From positions 1 to 64,000 of the forward strand of contig MNCI01010502.1 in the NCBI GenBank assembly GCA_015680685.1: a stretch of 64,000 nucleotides of DNA. The letters are read 5' to 3'. Position numbers and translations under genes: made by a program. Numbering within the stretch: position 1 is the first letter of the stretch; each line of letters opens with the position of its first letter. Below the pieces are notes generated by a model that worked only from the letters and a program-made list of their open reading frames with translations, ran no database searches and had not been told where the DNA came from. This document shows, in pieces, positions 10,865 to 22,931 of the stretch. This stretch comes from Gnetum montanum. Its lineage: Eukaryota > Streptophyta > Gnetopsida > Gnetales > Gnetaceae.

Positions 10865-12139
10865 TTAGTACCGCTTCAGGTATATATGGTTCATGGGATT
10901 TGATAACTCATTTCCATTGATGTCTACTACCTTGAATGCACCGTTGCCATACATGTCGGCTACTATGAAAGGGCCCTCTCAGTTTGCAGAGAATTTTCCT
11001 ACTGGTTCGCGAACGACCTTGAGAATCAAATCTCCTTTCTCGATTAGATGGTGTTGAAGATTATGACGATGCTTCTACCTCTACTTATCTTGATACTTTT
11101 CAATGGTATCAAGCATCTGTATTCGCTTCTCCTCTACTGAGTCCAAATCCATGATCTGAGACTTGGTGTGTTGAGCGTTGTTTATAATCATGGAGAGGAC
11201 CATCCGCAAAGAAGGAACTTGTAATTCGAGGGGTAGCACCGCCTTAGATCCATAGACTAGGCTATAGCGTATACTATCTGTAGCTATTCTACATGTGGAA
11301 AGATACGCCCATAGCACATAGCGGATCTTTTCATTTCATCGTCTTTTGTTACTACTGAGCATTTTCTTGAGCAAATTGATAATGACCTTATTCGTTGCTT
11401 TAGCTTGACCATTTTCTTGCAGGTAATAAGGTGAGGAAATAGATTGTTTGATACCAAGGCTATCACAAAAAGATTTGGTTTCCACACTGCTAAATTGTGG
11501 CCCATTGTCAGTCACGATAGTCATCGGGAGGCCAAATCTAGTTACGATGTTGTCCAAAATGAAATGGCAAACCTGTTGAGATGTGATCTTTTGCAAAGGG
11601 ATGGCTTCAACCCACTTCGTAAAATATTTGGTAGCAGTGATTATGAAGTTGTGCCCTACGGAAGATTTTGGTGCAATAGGCCCTATAATGTCTAATCCCC
11701 ATCATTGGAAGGGCCATGTAATCTTTGTCGTGTATAGTTCCATAGGTGACATATGTATAAGGTTCACGTAACATTGACACGTGTTGCATGTTTTAACCTT
11801 TGTATGATAGTCTTTTTCCATTTACGGCCAATAATACCCTAAGCGACGAATTTTAGCGGCCATGGCCCGTGGGGCTATGTGTCTTCCACACAGTCCCTCG
11901 TGAACTTCGCCGACTATATGTTGTTCTTGGTCTTTGTTAATGCAAGTAAGCAATAATCCATCAAAAGAGTGTCTACAAAGGGTACTGTCTCCTATGATGA
12001 CGTATTGCCTAGCTCGCTTGCGGATTACATCTTTTTGTGCACGCATTAGCTCATGTGGTGGTTCGCCATGAAGGAGGTAAGTTTTAATGTTATCGTACCA
12101 TTCTGGCGTTCCATTCATGAACAATGAAAATATTTGCAC
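10865..12139 (-). pseudogene. Integrase of element A (decayed)
   Basis: It joins element cDNA to host DNA. The N-terminal zinc-binding part is kept (HEGLCGRHIAPR then GYYWP). In the core, the second aspartate lies in TDNGPQF, and the position of the catalytic glutamate, 35 residues on, is lysine in NGQAKATNK (codon at 11399-11401). The C-terminal part ends in a YLKRY-like motif with a stop at 10865-10867. At least two frame breaks are present (near 11290 and 11600). It is the downstream part of the same pol as 29606-31552. Confidence 0.75.
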
Positions 12140-12390
12140 TGTCTAAATGACAGGATCTGCACACTCTATCATTAAGGTGGGACAAGTATCAAACAAGTGC
12201 AGTGGCACATTCAATGCTAATGTAGCCAGTGCATCAGCTATCATGTTGTCATTTCAAGGCATGTGTTGGGCATCAGTTGCTGTGAACTGCTTTAGAAGAT
12301 CTTTAGCCATATCGCAGTAGGACTATAAATGTACAGCCTTGCAGGCGTAGACTCCTATGATTTGATTTATCGTGAGCATCGAATCGCCCC
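12140..12390 (-). pseudogene. Second RNase H of element A, C-terminal part
   Basis: It continues the reading interrupted at 29606. On the minus strand, DSMLTINQIIGVYA with the third catalytic aspartate, then sequence matching 24885-25140 of element B. The join to the upstream half needs only removal of element B and one GCCCC. Confidence 0.7.
12386..12390. repeat. Left target-site duplication of element B
   Basis: GCCCC before the TG of the 5' LTR. It is identical to 29601-29605. Confidence 0.9.
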
Positions 12391-13879
12391 TGAAACACCA
12401 TAGAAATCATGAATCGGCCTAAGGCGAAGATTCACAATTTGGGTGAAAGTTCATGGCAAAATGCTAGAAGGCAGAATGAGGCAAAGTGAGGCGAAACAGC
12501 GCCCAGCATCAAGTCTCTAAGTTCCTTGCAGATTCCAAGTTTTACTATGTTTTCTATCTTTACGCTACATTACGCAACATAGCGTAATGTCGCTTAGCGT
12601 AAAATGGCTTAATATGGTCTGACATCATAAGGTAATTTACATCAGCAGATTTGGCGAAGCTCAAGGCCTGAGCAGCATAATATGCGACTTTTCACATATT
12701 CTACTAAGTCTTTTTGTCCAGAATCGCCTTACGCTTGTTACGCTACGCAACGTACATCACTGTAATTTATCTTCGAGTTGATCATTTTTATGCTTTGCTG
12801 CGTAAATCAGCATAAAACAACTTGACTCATTATTTCCATGCTTTGTTATGCTCCGCCACACAACGTAGCGTAAACAAATGTAATACAGTGTAAATTCGGC
12901 TAAAGCGGTTACGCATTTGCTACCCATACAAGCAATACGCTGATGAGCGTATTGTGCGTAATCATGAAGCAGCTTCGGTAAAAGTGCAGATAGTGTATGT
13001 TGTAATCTGACGCGACATAGCCAGTTCGTCAAGTCACCGGTATCTGGAAAGTTAGGAACACGTGTCATCAAGGCCATGCCTTTTCTGTATGTTGTCAAAC
13101 TTATAAATACCCTAGTTGACAAAGAAAACGGGGGACTTTTTGGGACTTTTCAGAGCAAAGTAGCAGTTAGCATCTTCAACTTTTGGCAATTATCGTCTTT
13201 GAGTAGAAACAAGAGACATTCTTCGAGCATTGGCAACAGGGAGCGATCATACCTTTTGGCGAAAATACAATTCTCCCATCAGTGATCCTTGGAAGTTTTG
13301 AGGAGAGACTACCCAAAGCGAAGAAGATAAAGCAGAGATCGAGAGATCATCTAGAGAGGTTGGCAAGATCTATTGATCAGATACAGTTGGTTGATAGGCA
13401 TCCGAGCTTGACCTTCCTTGCACTCCGTCTTTGGCTCACGAGGTAGACTAAGCTCCATTCTGCACTCCTTGTTGAACAGTTTTTCTTATTATTTTGTGTA
13501 TGTTTCGCACAAGATAATCGTAATCTTTCCATTGTAACCTTGTGTACAAAACACTCAATTTTTTGGGTCAAAGTACAGATCTTAAAATCACACATTTTGC
13601 TTGAATCTGATTCTCTTTTGACGCGTTAACATTGTCATTGTTGCGATTTATCTACATCATTTTCCTCTCCTTTCATGATTTATCAAATCAAATCGTTCCA
13701 CGAAACACTTATAATATTAGTTGATCTACTGATTTAGTAAGTCCCTGTCTGATCGACAAGACCATTCAGGGCACTGCAGATTCGTTTTCTCCAGCACAGC
13801 CCTCGCACGGATCCATGGTTAAGACTGTGTACATGAATCTTGTTTGGTATTCCAGCTACCAACATTTTCCATCATTACA
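12391..13879 (+). repeat. 5' LTR of element B (1489 bp)
   Basis: TGAAACACC to CATTACA. The partner is 28102-29600, 10 bases longer mainly through an indel near 28505. The U3 has clustered TTACGC/GCGTAA palindromes (12560-12605, 12730-12960). A TATA box and a conserved AAGTCCCTGTCTGATCGACA block in R-U5 are present in both copies. Confidence 0.92.
13102..13109 (+). promoter_or_regulatory. TATA box of the 5' LTR of B
   Basis: TATAAATA, preceded by GTCAAACT. It is kept at 28823-28830 in the 3' LTR and in both LTRs of A, so it is the probable promoter of gag-pol. Confidence 0.6.
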
Positions 13880-13885
13880 GTTTTC

Positions 13886-13903
13886 TGGCGCTAGAAGGAG
13901 GGC
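13886..13903 (+). other. Primer-binding site of element B
   Basis: TGGCGCTAGAAGGAGGGC begins six bases after the LTR. Related sites lie in A (40681-40699, decayed) and D (50494-50512, decayed). It is a TGGCGC-type PBS, as used by several Tat-lineage elements; I do not assign the tRNA. Confidence 0.75.
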
Positions 13904-14132
13904 CTAGGCTCCGATTCGTATTTTTACGGGTAGCCCTATTAGTGATCTACACCAGCGTCCACAAAAAACGTGAACGTAATACCTCTAGAGAAGTTTACGA
14001 AACATCGTGCAGTGTACATTGGTCACAGTAACGATTCCTTTGGAATCCTACAGGGTAGAAAGCCTAATAGCAATCTTCTTTGTCCATCACCTTTTAGATA
14101 CAGTCATTTGTCACCGTTAACCTACTTGATCA

Positions 14133-17100
14133 ATGGATTCCACACACACAACTACAGTTGCCACGATTACCACTAACTCGGGTGCCACATCTGTGAACAC
14201 TATCGCCATCACCGGACCAGCCTCTGGTGTTGTAGGACCTCAGGGACCATCACGTCGTTTGTTGAGGTTACAGGGTAAAGATCTTATTTTCACCGTCGTG
14301 ATGCATGAGGAATATAACTTCATCTGCGTCAAGATCCAGGCGAAGCTTGCTCTCAGCCAAGTCGAAATCGAAGCAAAACAAAATTTTGAGATGATCCACC
14401 GAGGGGGTCAAGATTTTACCCCAACAGCCTATAACATCATTCCTTTAACAAAACATCATCATGAAATTATAACGCAGTTGGTCATGGCTAAGAGCTATGC
14501 TACATGGGCTATGCTGGAGCCCCATAATGGGGAGGAAGAGGATGATGAATTTGCAGCCTAGTCTGAACATTCATATCACACTCTTAGTCCTCATACCTAC
14601 ATAAATCCCTTATTCGCTCTCAACGGAGAAGCTGCCCATTTTAATACCACCATGACCACACAAACCCACATTCCTGTCATCCCGCAAGTCACTACGCAGC
14701 CATCTGGGCTGCAAGTGCAAATACCCCAAAATAACATGGGGGTGGTCTCGTCACCACACATGCTCAGCATTCCGTCGGTGGTCCTAGCATCAACCGTGCC
14801 CCATTTCATCCCTCAAATCCAACCCCATCCCACATCTACAACTCGCCCGGTGCAAACTTTATCGCTACCGCCCCCTCCAACCCAACAGAACACCGCCGTC
14901 GTCCAGCCACAGATATCTGTCCAACAGCTTGCAGCGAGTCAATGGACCATCCTCGCGGCACAATATAACCAGTCTGCGGTATATGGTATGAAACCCTCAA
15001 TTGCACCCGCAACCCATATTCCGTAGATGGTCCCACAATATCCTTATCCTTATCCTGCATAGCCGGCAGCAGCTAATCTCTCTTCTCAAACCAGTGGATG
15101 GTGGTCTTCATAGGCACCCTGTCTGCAGGGATCCTTGCCCCACCATCCGCCGGCCAAACCATTCCTTCATTTCCACTCCCTGGTACCTCTCTCCCAGTTC
15201 AACCCCCTATGCCTTCTGCGCAAACATCTTCATCGACAGGCTTGGATCAGGCCTTCTTGCTTATTCAGACCCTCATCGAGGAGGTTAGACGCCTTAAGGT
15301 CGCTAATTCAGACACTATACAGATCATGGACTTCTATCAAGATGATCCTATTAGTCCAGCAGTCCCCATGCTGTCGTTGCCCCTAGGGATGTCCTTACCT
15401 CATTTTACCAAGTAGAATGGGGAGGGAGATCCTAATGCTCACTTGGTCACCTTTAGATCTGAATCCTTGTTGCTACAACTATGGTCTCACATGATTATCT
15501 GTGTCTTTGCTATGTCTTTGACAGGGAAATCTATGGATTGGTATCGAGCCCTCCCTTGCTCTTCCATCTCAACCTTGGAAGAGCTTCTGACATAATTCGT
15601 GACTCACTTTAAATACAACTTAAAGCTGGAAGTCACGTTGGATCAACTCATGGGAGTGAAACAAGACCCGCTCGAACTAGTCCAAAAGCTCATACAGCGC
15701 TGGAGTGCTACTTTGAATGAAATCCGTGAGCCAATCACGGAGCCACACTTACTGGCCATCTTCAAAGGAGTATTTAATGACTTTATCAAGTCTAAACTGT
15801 ATTACCTTTCCTCTAACTCTTTACATCAGGCCTTTGCTCAAACTAAAAGCATCCAAGATGCTGTGGAGGCCAGCAGAGACCCGATGTATGTCGCCTACAA
15901 AAATGCTCACAACAAGGGCAAGGAAAAAGGTAAAGCGACGACAACGACAGTAGCTACATTGGCTGAGGACACAAAGAACAAGAACAAGAAGGCACCTACA
16001 GCGCCTCCTGAGAGCATGGCTAGTGCAGGCAGCACCAACCAAGACACAGCTGCCCCTGAAAAGCCCCCCAGCCAAAACCAAACTTTGAGCGTAAAGATCG
16101 CTCAAAGTATACAACCCTACCTGTAAACACTCAGAACTGTTGAAAAAATTGTGAGGGGCAGGATACATTCAGCCTAAGAAGGTATCCGAAGAAGCTCTAA
16201 AGTGTCACAGATGTCATTGTGAACTGCTGAAGAATCCTTCTTTAGCCCTACCTGATGAACCACCAGTTCCGAGGTCTTTCAGGCTGGACCATTTCTGTGA
16301 CTACCACCAGTTGTATGGTCACGATACAGATTACTGCTGGGCGTTGAAAGATGATATTCAACGCATGATTGACGATGGCTCACTCAAACTAGACGGTAGT
16401 AGTACAACGTGTCCAGAAAACCAAGCGTTGCACGTGTATAAGGATCCATTGAATGCAAACAACGCACCCTATACAATCCACGTGGTGAGTACGGACAGTG
16501 AGAGGAAAGTACCGCCCAAACAACCTTTTGTTTTGCGTGTACCTACCAACTCAAAAAAGGGGGCAAACTTTTCATCGGTAGCTAGTGGTGTCTCGAGGCC
16601 ACCCTTCATCATCCAGGCACCTTCCCTAGAGTTGACTCAGCCTCCCAGTAACGGTAAAGCTGCGGCCATGTCCGTGCCCACACCTAAGGCGCCTTTTATT
16701 CTCAGGGTGCCAAAATCACCGGCTGCCCCGTTTACGCAGGGGCAGGCTTCTAACACAAGTTACCAACCATCACCCAATAAACAGAAGGAAGGGGATGCGT
16801 CTAGTAATGCGGCAAAGAATCACCTTACGCTAGGCTTCGCTAGGCCCAGGCCCTTGGCCTCTGTCCCTGCATCTGCACCTTCTGGGCTAGACAAGGGTAC
16901 AAAAACACAATCACCGTCCCTTCACAAGAAAAAGAACAACCCCCCGACCGACGTTGTTCCATCCAAAGAAATCTGTCTCTTAGGGCGAATGGAAGAAGAC
17001 AAAGGGGACAAACAAGCCAGTAAAGAACGGGATCTTCTTGACGTGTTTACGCAGGTCAAACAAGCTCTAAAACAAAAAAATACAACGCTGAGCCTCTATG

Positions 17101-17297
17101 ACCTGCTCATGACATCTCAAAAACACCGTGAGGCCATGGTCTGCATGCTGACATCCATACCTGTGGAGGAAAGCTTACCAGTGGAGGAGGAAGCGATACA
17201 CACTGTCATGTTTCCCTCCGACGCTGAGCGACCTAAACCTACCTCGTTAACCTTCATGACGAATCCATCAAAGATGATCCATAGAAAGGTCAAGTGA
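14133..17297 (+). pseudogene. gag of element B (interrupted)
   Basis: Particle protein. It starts at the ATG 14133 (MDSTHTTT), as does A at 40457. Segment 1 is 14133-15026, one frame with a TAG at 14559 where A has CAG. Segment 2 is 15098-16126, in another frame with TAG and TAA inside, and holds the gag core (MDFYQDDPISP, GEGDPNAHLVTF, MDWYRALP, KLYYLSSNSL). Segment 3 is 16275-17297, with a CDYHQLYGHDTDYCWALK motif of the C-H-H-C kind found before protease in Athila/Tat elements, then a long proline- and serine-rich linker. At least two frameshifts and three stops are present. Confidence 0.75.
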
Positions 17298-17908
17298 CAA
17301 TTGAGCCCATGTTTATCACCATTCAGGTCGGTCAATACCAGATCTGAAGGATGCACGTGGACGACGACGTAGCTACAAATGTCATTCCTTATCCCATCAT
17401 GGATAGGTTGGGTCTGGTCGACCAGATCAATCCCACAAAAACAACATGCGTAAAGTCATTCAACGGAGCACGGGTTCAGGTCAAGGGGATGGTGCGCATT
17501 GAATTCGTGGCAGGGGAATAGTTCCCAATGGATGCCACATTCCTTGTCGTCAAGGAGATTCCTGGGTTCAACTTAATTCTTGGAAGGTCCTGGTTAGCCC
17601 AACTGAGGGCGGTTTCGTCACCTATACACTAGGAAATACATCTACCCTACGCAGGGGGAGAAGTTGTAATACACGGTGACGAAATCACCCCTAGAACTAT
17701 CAACAATATCAAAGAGGAATGGGGTTTTGAAATAGAAACATCGGATAATCAAACCCATCCCCGAATCCCTGAACAAACCAAAGTGAATGATGACAGTCTA
17801 GCCTGGGCCAACCTCCCATTCCAGGACGGTGATGTGGAAGAGCCAGGCCGCAAATCTTCCCACCCATATGCATCACTAAACGTGAAGGCCATCAAGAAGC
17901 AATTATGA
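17285..17908 (+). pseudogene. Aspartic protease of element B (active site altered)
   Basis: It cleaves the polyprotein. The active-site region reads VDDDVATNVIP near 17357, where A and D have VDDGAA(T/K)NVIP, so the D-G-A core has become D-D-V. The flap and second half are well kept (VVKEIPGFNLILGRSW). Stops occur just before the active site and at the GEQFP-like position. It ends in VKAIKKQL and a TGA. Confidence 0.7.
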
Positions 17909-18105
17909 ATTAGTGATTAATCTGGATGGCATTTACGCGCATCTTCACATCCCTACTAATTTTTCCTTTTACGCTTAGCAGTTTACATATTTACGCTCAC
18001 TGTTCATTACGGTATTCACAGTTCTTTATATATGTTGTTTACGCTCTTTGATCATTTTAGTGCAATTACGCAGAAATGTACATTATTATCAATTACGCTT
18101 TCAAA

Positions 18106-18262
18106 ATTACGCAGATGGCCTGCAAAGGCCTAAAACTAGTAATGGCCCACAACGGCCTAAAACTAGTAATGGCCCACAAAGGCCTTAAACTAGCAATGGC
18201 CTAAAACTACATCGTATCTTACACAAACACTACCTGGTGACCCGTGATGGCCTTAAACTAGC
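18106..18262 (+). repeat. Short tandem repeats between protease and antisense gene, element B
   Basis: Units of about 25-33 bp with the core GGCCTAAAACTAG alternating with AATGGCCCACAA. The same array, reversed, is at 36225-36430 in A; a remnant is at 45205-45266 upstream of the pol of C. The TAAAACTAG core is shared with the separate array after integrase. Confidence 0.7.
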
Positions 18263-18461
18263 AATTCCATGCTATAGCAACGCCAACTACCAATAGTCTT
18301 TAACGATTCCGCTTACGCTTTGCAAATAACGATATAAAACCAAAAATAAATAAACATACAAATAGCATTTAAAACAATATAGAAAAGCTTAATGCCAATG
18401 TTGTCAACATTCACATAACTATTGTTCAATCCCAATCAATAAAATTATGCATAAGTTACAG

Positions 18462-21400
18462 TTACGCATTGCTCCTAGTGCCACTGTCACCAGTATCCCT
18501 TCGGTCAGGCTCCAAGCCTAATAAATCCTCCTCAAGTGGGTCGTCCTTCTTATAAGGTATTCCTTCATAAGGAATGCCATCCCCACGAGGTCCTTGCTCC
18601 AATATCGGCTCCACAAGAGGACGCTCTTTGCTATTACACTTCTCTTCTTGTGCTTGTTCCTCATCCTGTTCGCCTTCCCCCTCCAATTCTTGTGCCTGTA
18701 TACAGCACATACGTTAGCAAAGACCTGACATCACAATCAGAAAAATTAGATGTAATAATGTTTAAACTTACTCACGATGGTCCTGCTTCTGCAACAAAGG
18801 GAAGCTTTTCTAAACCAACCCATAGGCGTTGCATGATTTCATCCTCAGTTAATTCAGACCACACTCCATTTCCCAGAGCAGCTCCAGCTTTTACCTTCCC
18901 CTTTTCCACACTAGTCCAGCGAGGTGGATCAGGGAAGAAAGTGGGGACAGTAGTCTCGCCCCTGGGAAGAGTCATTTCTCTTTCTGATGACACGCTTACT
19001 GTCACCTGCTCCTGAAACTTCTCGAAAGCTTGGGATGCACCAATAACTTCAAGCAATACCCGCAAGGATTGAGCTTCAACAGCAGAATCACCGTAATGCT
19101 GACGATAAGCGAGACATTCTCGCTTATAAAGATGCTTGTGATCTTTTTCCTTTTGCCCCCACTCTTGCACACTTGCGCAGAAATCCTTCCAGTCTTGGCT
19201 TTTCTGAGATAACAGCTCTATTTGCATCCGCTGATCCACCAACTCCTGACTGGTCTGCACGTTGTTCCTGATTGTGATCCAATAGAAAGAGTAGTCAATC
19301 ACAGCTGTATGTCATTCCTCCTCACCTGTTTCCCACACCTGTAGGAACTCGCATTGCGATTTTAAGTCTCCAACCTCTTTGACCAGAGACTCCTTCTCCC
19401 TCTCTGACCTCTGCAGCCTTTTCCAGAGGTCTTCATTGACACTCTTACTCTCCCACAAAGAGCGAGTCGAGCGTAATGCACATTTACGCATCTCTTCATA
19501 AATACTACATGGCACGACCGCCCCATCAGATGGAGGCTCCGCTGTGTCCAAATCAATGGGCTCTGTTAGGTCCCATCAAAGGTGAGCTCCTGATAGCAAA
19601 TATTATCAACATGAATGAAATATTACCACTTTCTAATCAAATAAACCCATTGATCCAATAACATACCAGCTCAAGGATCGAGGCGCTCAACACGCTTGAT
19701 CATATCGCTGACAACGGCTTCCATGAAGGAAAATTTGTCAGGAAACTCTCTCCATGTTCTGCTCACAGAGGCAGACGTGGATACATCTTCTTCACTTGTA
19801 GCGTAATTTAGTTAAAAATCTTGATTATTAATAAAACTCCTCAAACATCCAATATGCTTACCACCTTTGTCGGTTACAGTGGGGAGTGCGTCAATGGTTC
19901 CCGCCTCCTCCCTCTCCTCACGCACAGGAGTCTATGCACCACTTGTCCTAACAGCTGGGGCCCCTTCCCCACGACTTAATATCACTGCTCCTGTCTTAGG
20001 AGTCAATTGCTGCATATGTTTCGCTGTGCCAATCACATACATATTTAGACAATTCAAAATATCTCGAATAGAAATCACGTAATACAATAACTTTCGCTAT
20101 GCTCCTTTTACGCTTAACAGGCAGAGGTTTACTCCATTGAACTCTGACTTGCATAGTTCAACCTGTGCCACTACCAGGCTTCGTAGGGGCCTCCGTTAAG
20201 CGAAGCCTTTTACGCTGAGTTGAGGATTCTACAATTTCCGCTGCCAAGCGTTTCCCTCGTGAGGCATCGCCAGTGTAAGTGGGCATTATCCCGCCTACGC
20301 TGTCAGGGCCTCGCACTCGAGACGCCGCCAAATCCCTTGTTGTTTTAGATAGAGACTTGCCAATGGGGTGTGGGGGATCCTGTCCACAGGTAGTGCCAAA
20401 AATGTGGGTAATCCAAGGTATGGATAGATGATTTCGGTCTTGCTCCACCCAGACCCCATTCCTTTGGATAACCAAAAATTTGGCAAAACGCCGAAGGCAA
20501 GCTATGAAGAAGGTGTAATGCACATTGAAACGAGAATCAAGCTTCTAGCGAAGCCTAATCATCTTAGTGCGTAATCCCTCAGCAAAGTAGCTTGCCCAGT
20601 CAAACTGGGTCCCTTCCTCCATAACCTCTCGCATGATACAGGTTTGTTCTATGGAAAAGAACCTCCCTTGCGAGAGTATTTTGGGGAAAGCCTGAGCCCG
20701 GAAAAGGGGATAAATCGTCTTGGAAATCTCTGGTTTGATCTTCTCACAAGGGATCCCCTTAGTCTCCTTCTTGGCCCCTAGCCACTCCTCTAGCCACTCC
20801 TGGCAGGCGAGGCTCCTCTTCGCCTTTTCCTCTATGGGAAGGCCGTCAGAGGGGACGCTGAAAAGGTCTGCGAAAAGCTAAGCATCAATATCAAAACTTA
20901 CACGTACGTGATGTGCTCAGCTCTTTTGCTGAAGGAGTTGACTAGGGTTAACATTTCACTGATGGGGACATCAGGAGTTACGGCCAAAAATAAGTGTATT
21001 AGCCTCGCTTGGCGTAGCTTGGTAACTACCGCAACCGGGACCACCGCATGGCCGAGCCATCGTTGTGCCTCCTTGATGTCACCGTAGCGGAAGAGAAGGG
21101 TATTCACCTCGCGGCCGGAAATTGTAAGGGTAATCTCTTAGGATTCCCTGACTGAATAGTGCAAGAAACATGTCAAAGAATACTATTATGTGACATTCAC
21201 AATTCACAATTACACCACGCAACAATAGAACACATAGCAATTTTACCAGGTCCAAATGGTAAAGGAAATGGAGGAAGTTTCCTTTGCACGCCCGCAACGG
21301 TAAGGGGCGGATCCAAAGTTCAATTGTCATGTAGCCACCAAAGATTCTGGCAATTCTCAAAAGCATCAGCATAACGAGTGGGGTATTCATGAATGTCGAA

Positions 21401-22446
21401 GCCGATCTGCCCCATAACACCAGCGCGTACATTGCTAGTAGAGGTAAACGCCTTTATTGTCATTTCAGTCCAAGTTAAGGTATCGCCATCGCCTACCAAC
21501 CTGTTCTCATGGATAAAAAACCTGTACCATACCACATATGCTTATCTTATGCTTTACAAAACTCAGAATAGACATAGAATGACAATACAGCCAATAAAAC
21601 CACTTACCCCCCTGAATAATACACCGTGCCTAGTGGGTTCTGGAAATAAGTCGAGACGTGACGGGCCACGAATAAGGTGTTGTATGCATGGTAGCAGCTA
21701 AACTGAGTTATTTCCCAGATCCAACTTAAGCACCTTAACCCTCTGGCACTAAGTTCGCAGTCTTGGGGACGACCAGTATCGATATCCCCATCTGTCAAGA
21801 AAGCCAGAATTCCCTGTGTAGAACCCACTAGCAGGTGCTTCAAAAAAGCGCCAGCGATATCTCCTGATAGGTGTAACCACATAATAATGTTGTAGTTATG
21901 CAGTAAAAATTGCAGAAACTCCAGCACACCCTTTCGAAACCATATGGCCTTCCCATGCAACCGAGTCTATGGGGGAGGGACATTAGGTACGATTGGATTT
22001 ATGTAGCATAAGACCCCGACTATATCCAAGACGATTAGGAAGGGTCTTAACATGATACTGTACAGAGAAAATAATGGCATCTAGATTCAGATTTTCATGT
22101 TTAAAATATAGAAAATCTACAAATTACGCTTAGCTATTCATGCCAAAATCGCCTAAACCCTTGCAACTGTACAAGGTTTGTCCCTGACAATGGCGATAGA
22201 CACAGTCCTAGTGTATAAACCCTCATTTTAATGTGAGGTCCATAGTCTAGAATTTTAAATTTATGCAGGCGACGCTATAAGAATAAACACTGCAAAGAAT
22301 AACACGAATAAGCGAGGGATGGCATACCGATTCAAAGGCGTAGGGTCTCTCACTTCGTCCACCGCCTGCGAGGTACGCTGCAGGCTCCCTTGCACCTCGT
22401 CAATCTTCGCCAATTTGGCATTCTTCCCTCTCACTTTCGGCACCAT
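18462..22446 (-). pseudogene. Antisense eight-exon gene inside element B
   Basis: On the strand opposite gag-pol, with exons 22446-22328, 22057-21608, 21521-21247, 21151-20118, 20023-19862, about 19799-19667, 19589-18776 and 18695-18462. That is about 3.2 kb of coding sequence. Junctions are GT-AG (for example TGTACAG acceptor of exon 2, GTAAGT donor after exon 2), and the codon phase is kept across introns 1 to 3. The start is MVPKVRGKNAKL; the end is an acidic tail (EEDLLGLEPDRRDTGDSG, stop 18462-18464). Residues about 40-290 weakly resemble FCP1/NIF-type HAD phosphatases: FLIVLDIVGVLCY for motif I, then GVLEFLQFLLHNYNIIMW. Catalytic residues are mostly lost. Exon 7 is charged and probably coiled coil. 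At least six stops, one frame break in exon 4 and a decayed exon 4 donor mark this copy as non-functional. Function is unknown. Confidence 0.75.
22328..22446 (-). pseudogene. Exon 1 of the antisense gene of B
   Basis: 119 nt from the ATG, ending in a split CG|T arginine codon with donor GTATGCC. A has the same 119 nt and donor GTAGGCC; E has 122 nt. The basic start (PKVRGKNAK) is shared by A and B. Confidence 0.7.
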
Positions 22447-22929
22447 TGTTGCAGTTTTTACACCTTCCCAGTTTCGCACCTTTACGCCTTTGCAAATGAT
22501 GCGCTCCAATCTTCTGCTCTTCCTTCTTTCTCTCTGTAACAGCTAAGAATTCAAATTCGAAATAGCAAACAACCTATTCTAAATGAAACCCGCTTACTTA
22601 TATGCAAAATTTAACCTACTTGATACTCGACTTCAGCAAGACTTGCCCAAATGCTGGTGTCAGTATGAGCTGGAACCCGAGGATCAAGGCAGTAATTGCA
22701 CCAGATATCGCACGCATTATGGTCCAAAACAACCCTAAACTACTGTATCTTATCTCCTCGTAATTAGGTCTCATTAATTATAGGTTGTTCACGGAATTTA
22801 AAATTCAGTTAGTTTTACACTCAGTAACATCGCATCACGTCCTATACACTAAACTAAGCATTATTCGTTAAACACTTATCGCATCAAACTTAGTATCTTT
22901 CTAATTACTCTCGTATTTGGCAATTTTGT

Positions 22930-22931
22930 AG
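22930..22931 (+). promoter_or_regulatory. Candidate sense-strand splice acceptor before RT (B)
   Basis: A pyrimidine-rich tract and TTTGGCAATTTTGTAG precede an open frame that runs into RT (DNSQMDEILSAP). The same sequence lies at the matching place in A (acceptor 31553-31554, minus strand). A sense intron removing the whole antisense gene would join protease to RT. No clear donor was identified, so this is a hypothesis. Confidence 0.35.

Noticed and set aside
14836-15060. Minus-strand frame over the gag of B
   Set aside because: Shadow of the proline-rich gag region; not shared with A.
18536-19015. 159-codon plus-strand frame
   Set aside because: Overlaps exons 7 and 8 of the antisense gene, whose minus-strand reading matches element A; this is the shadow.
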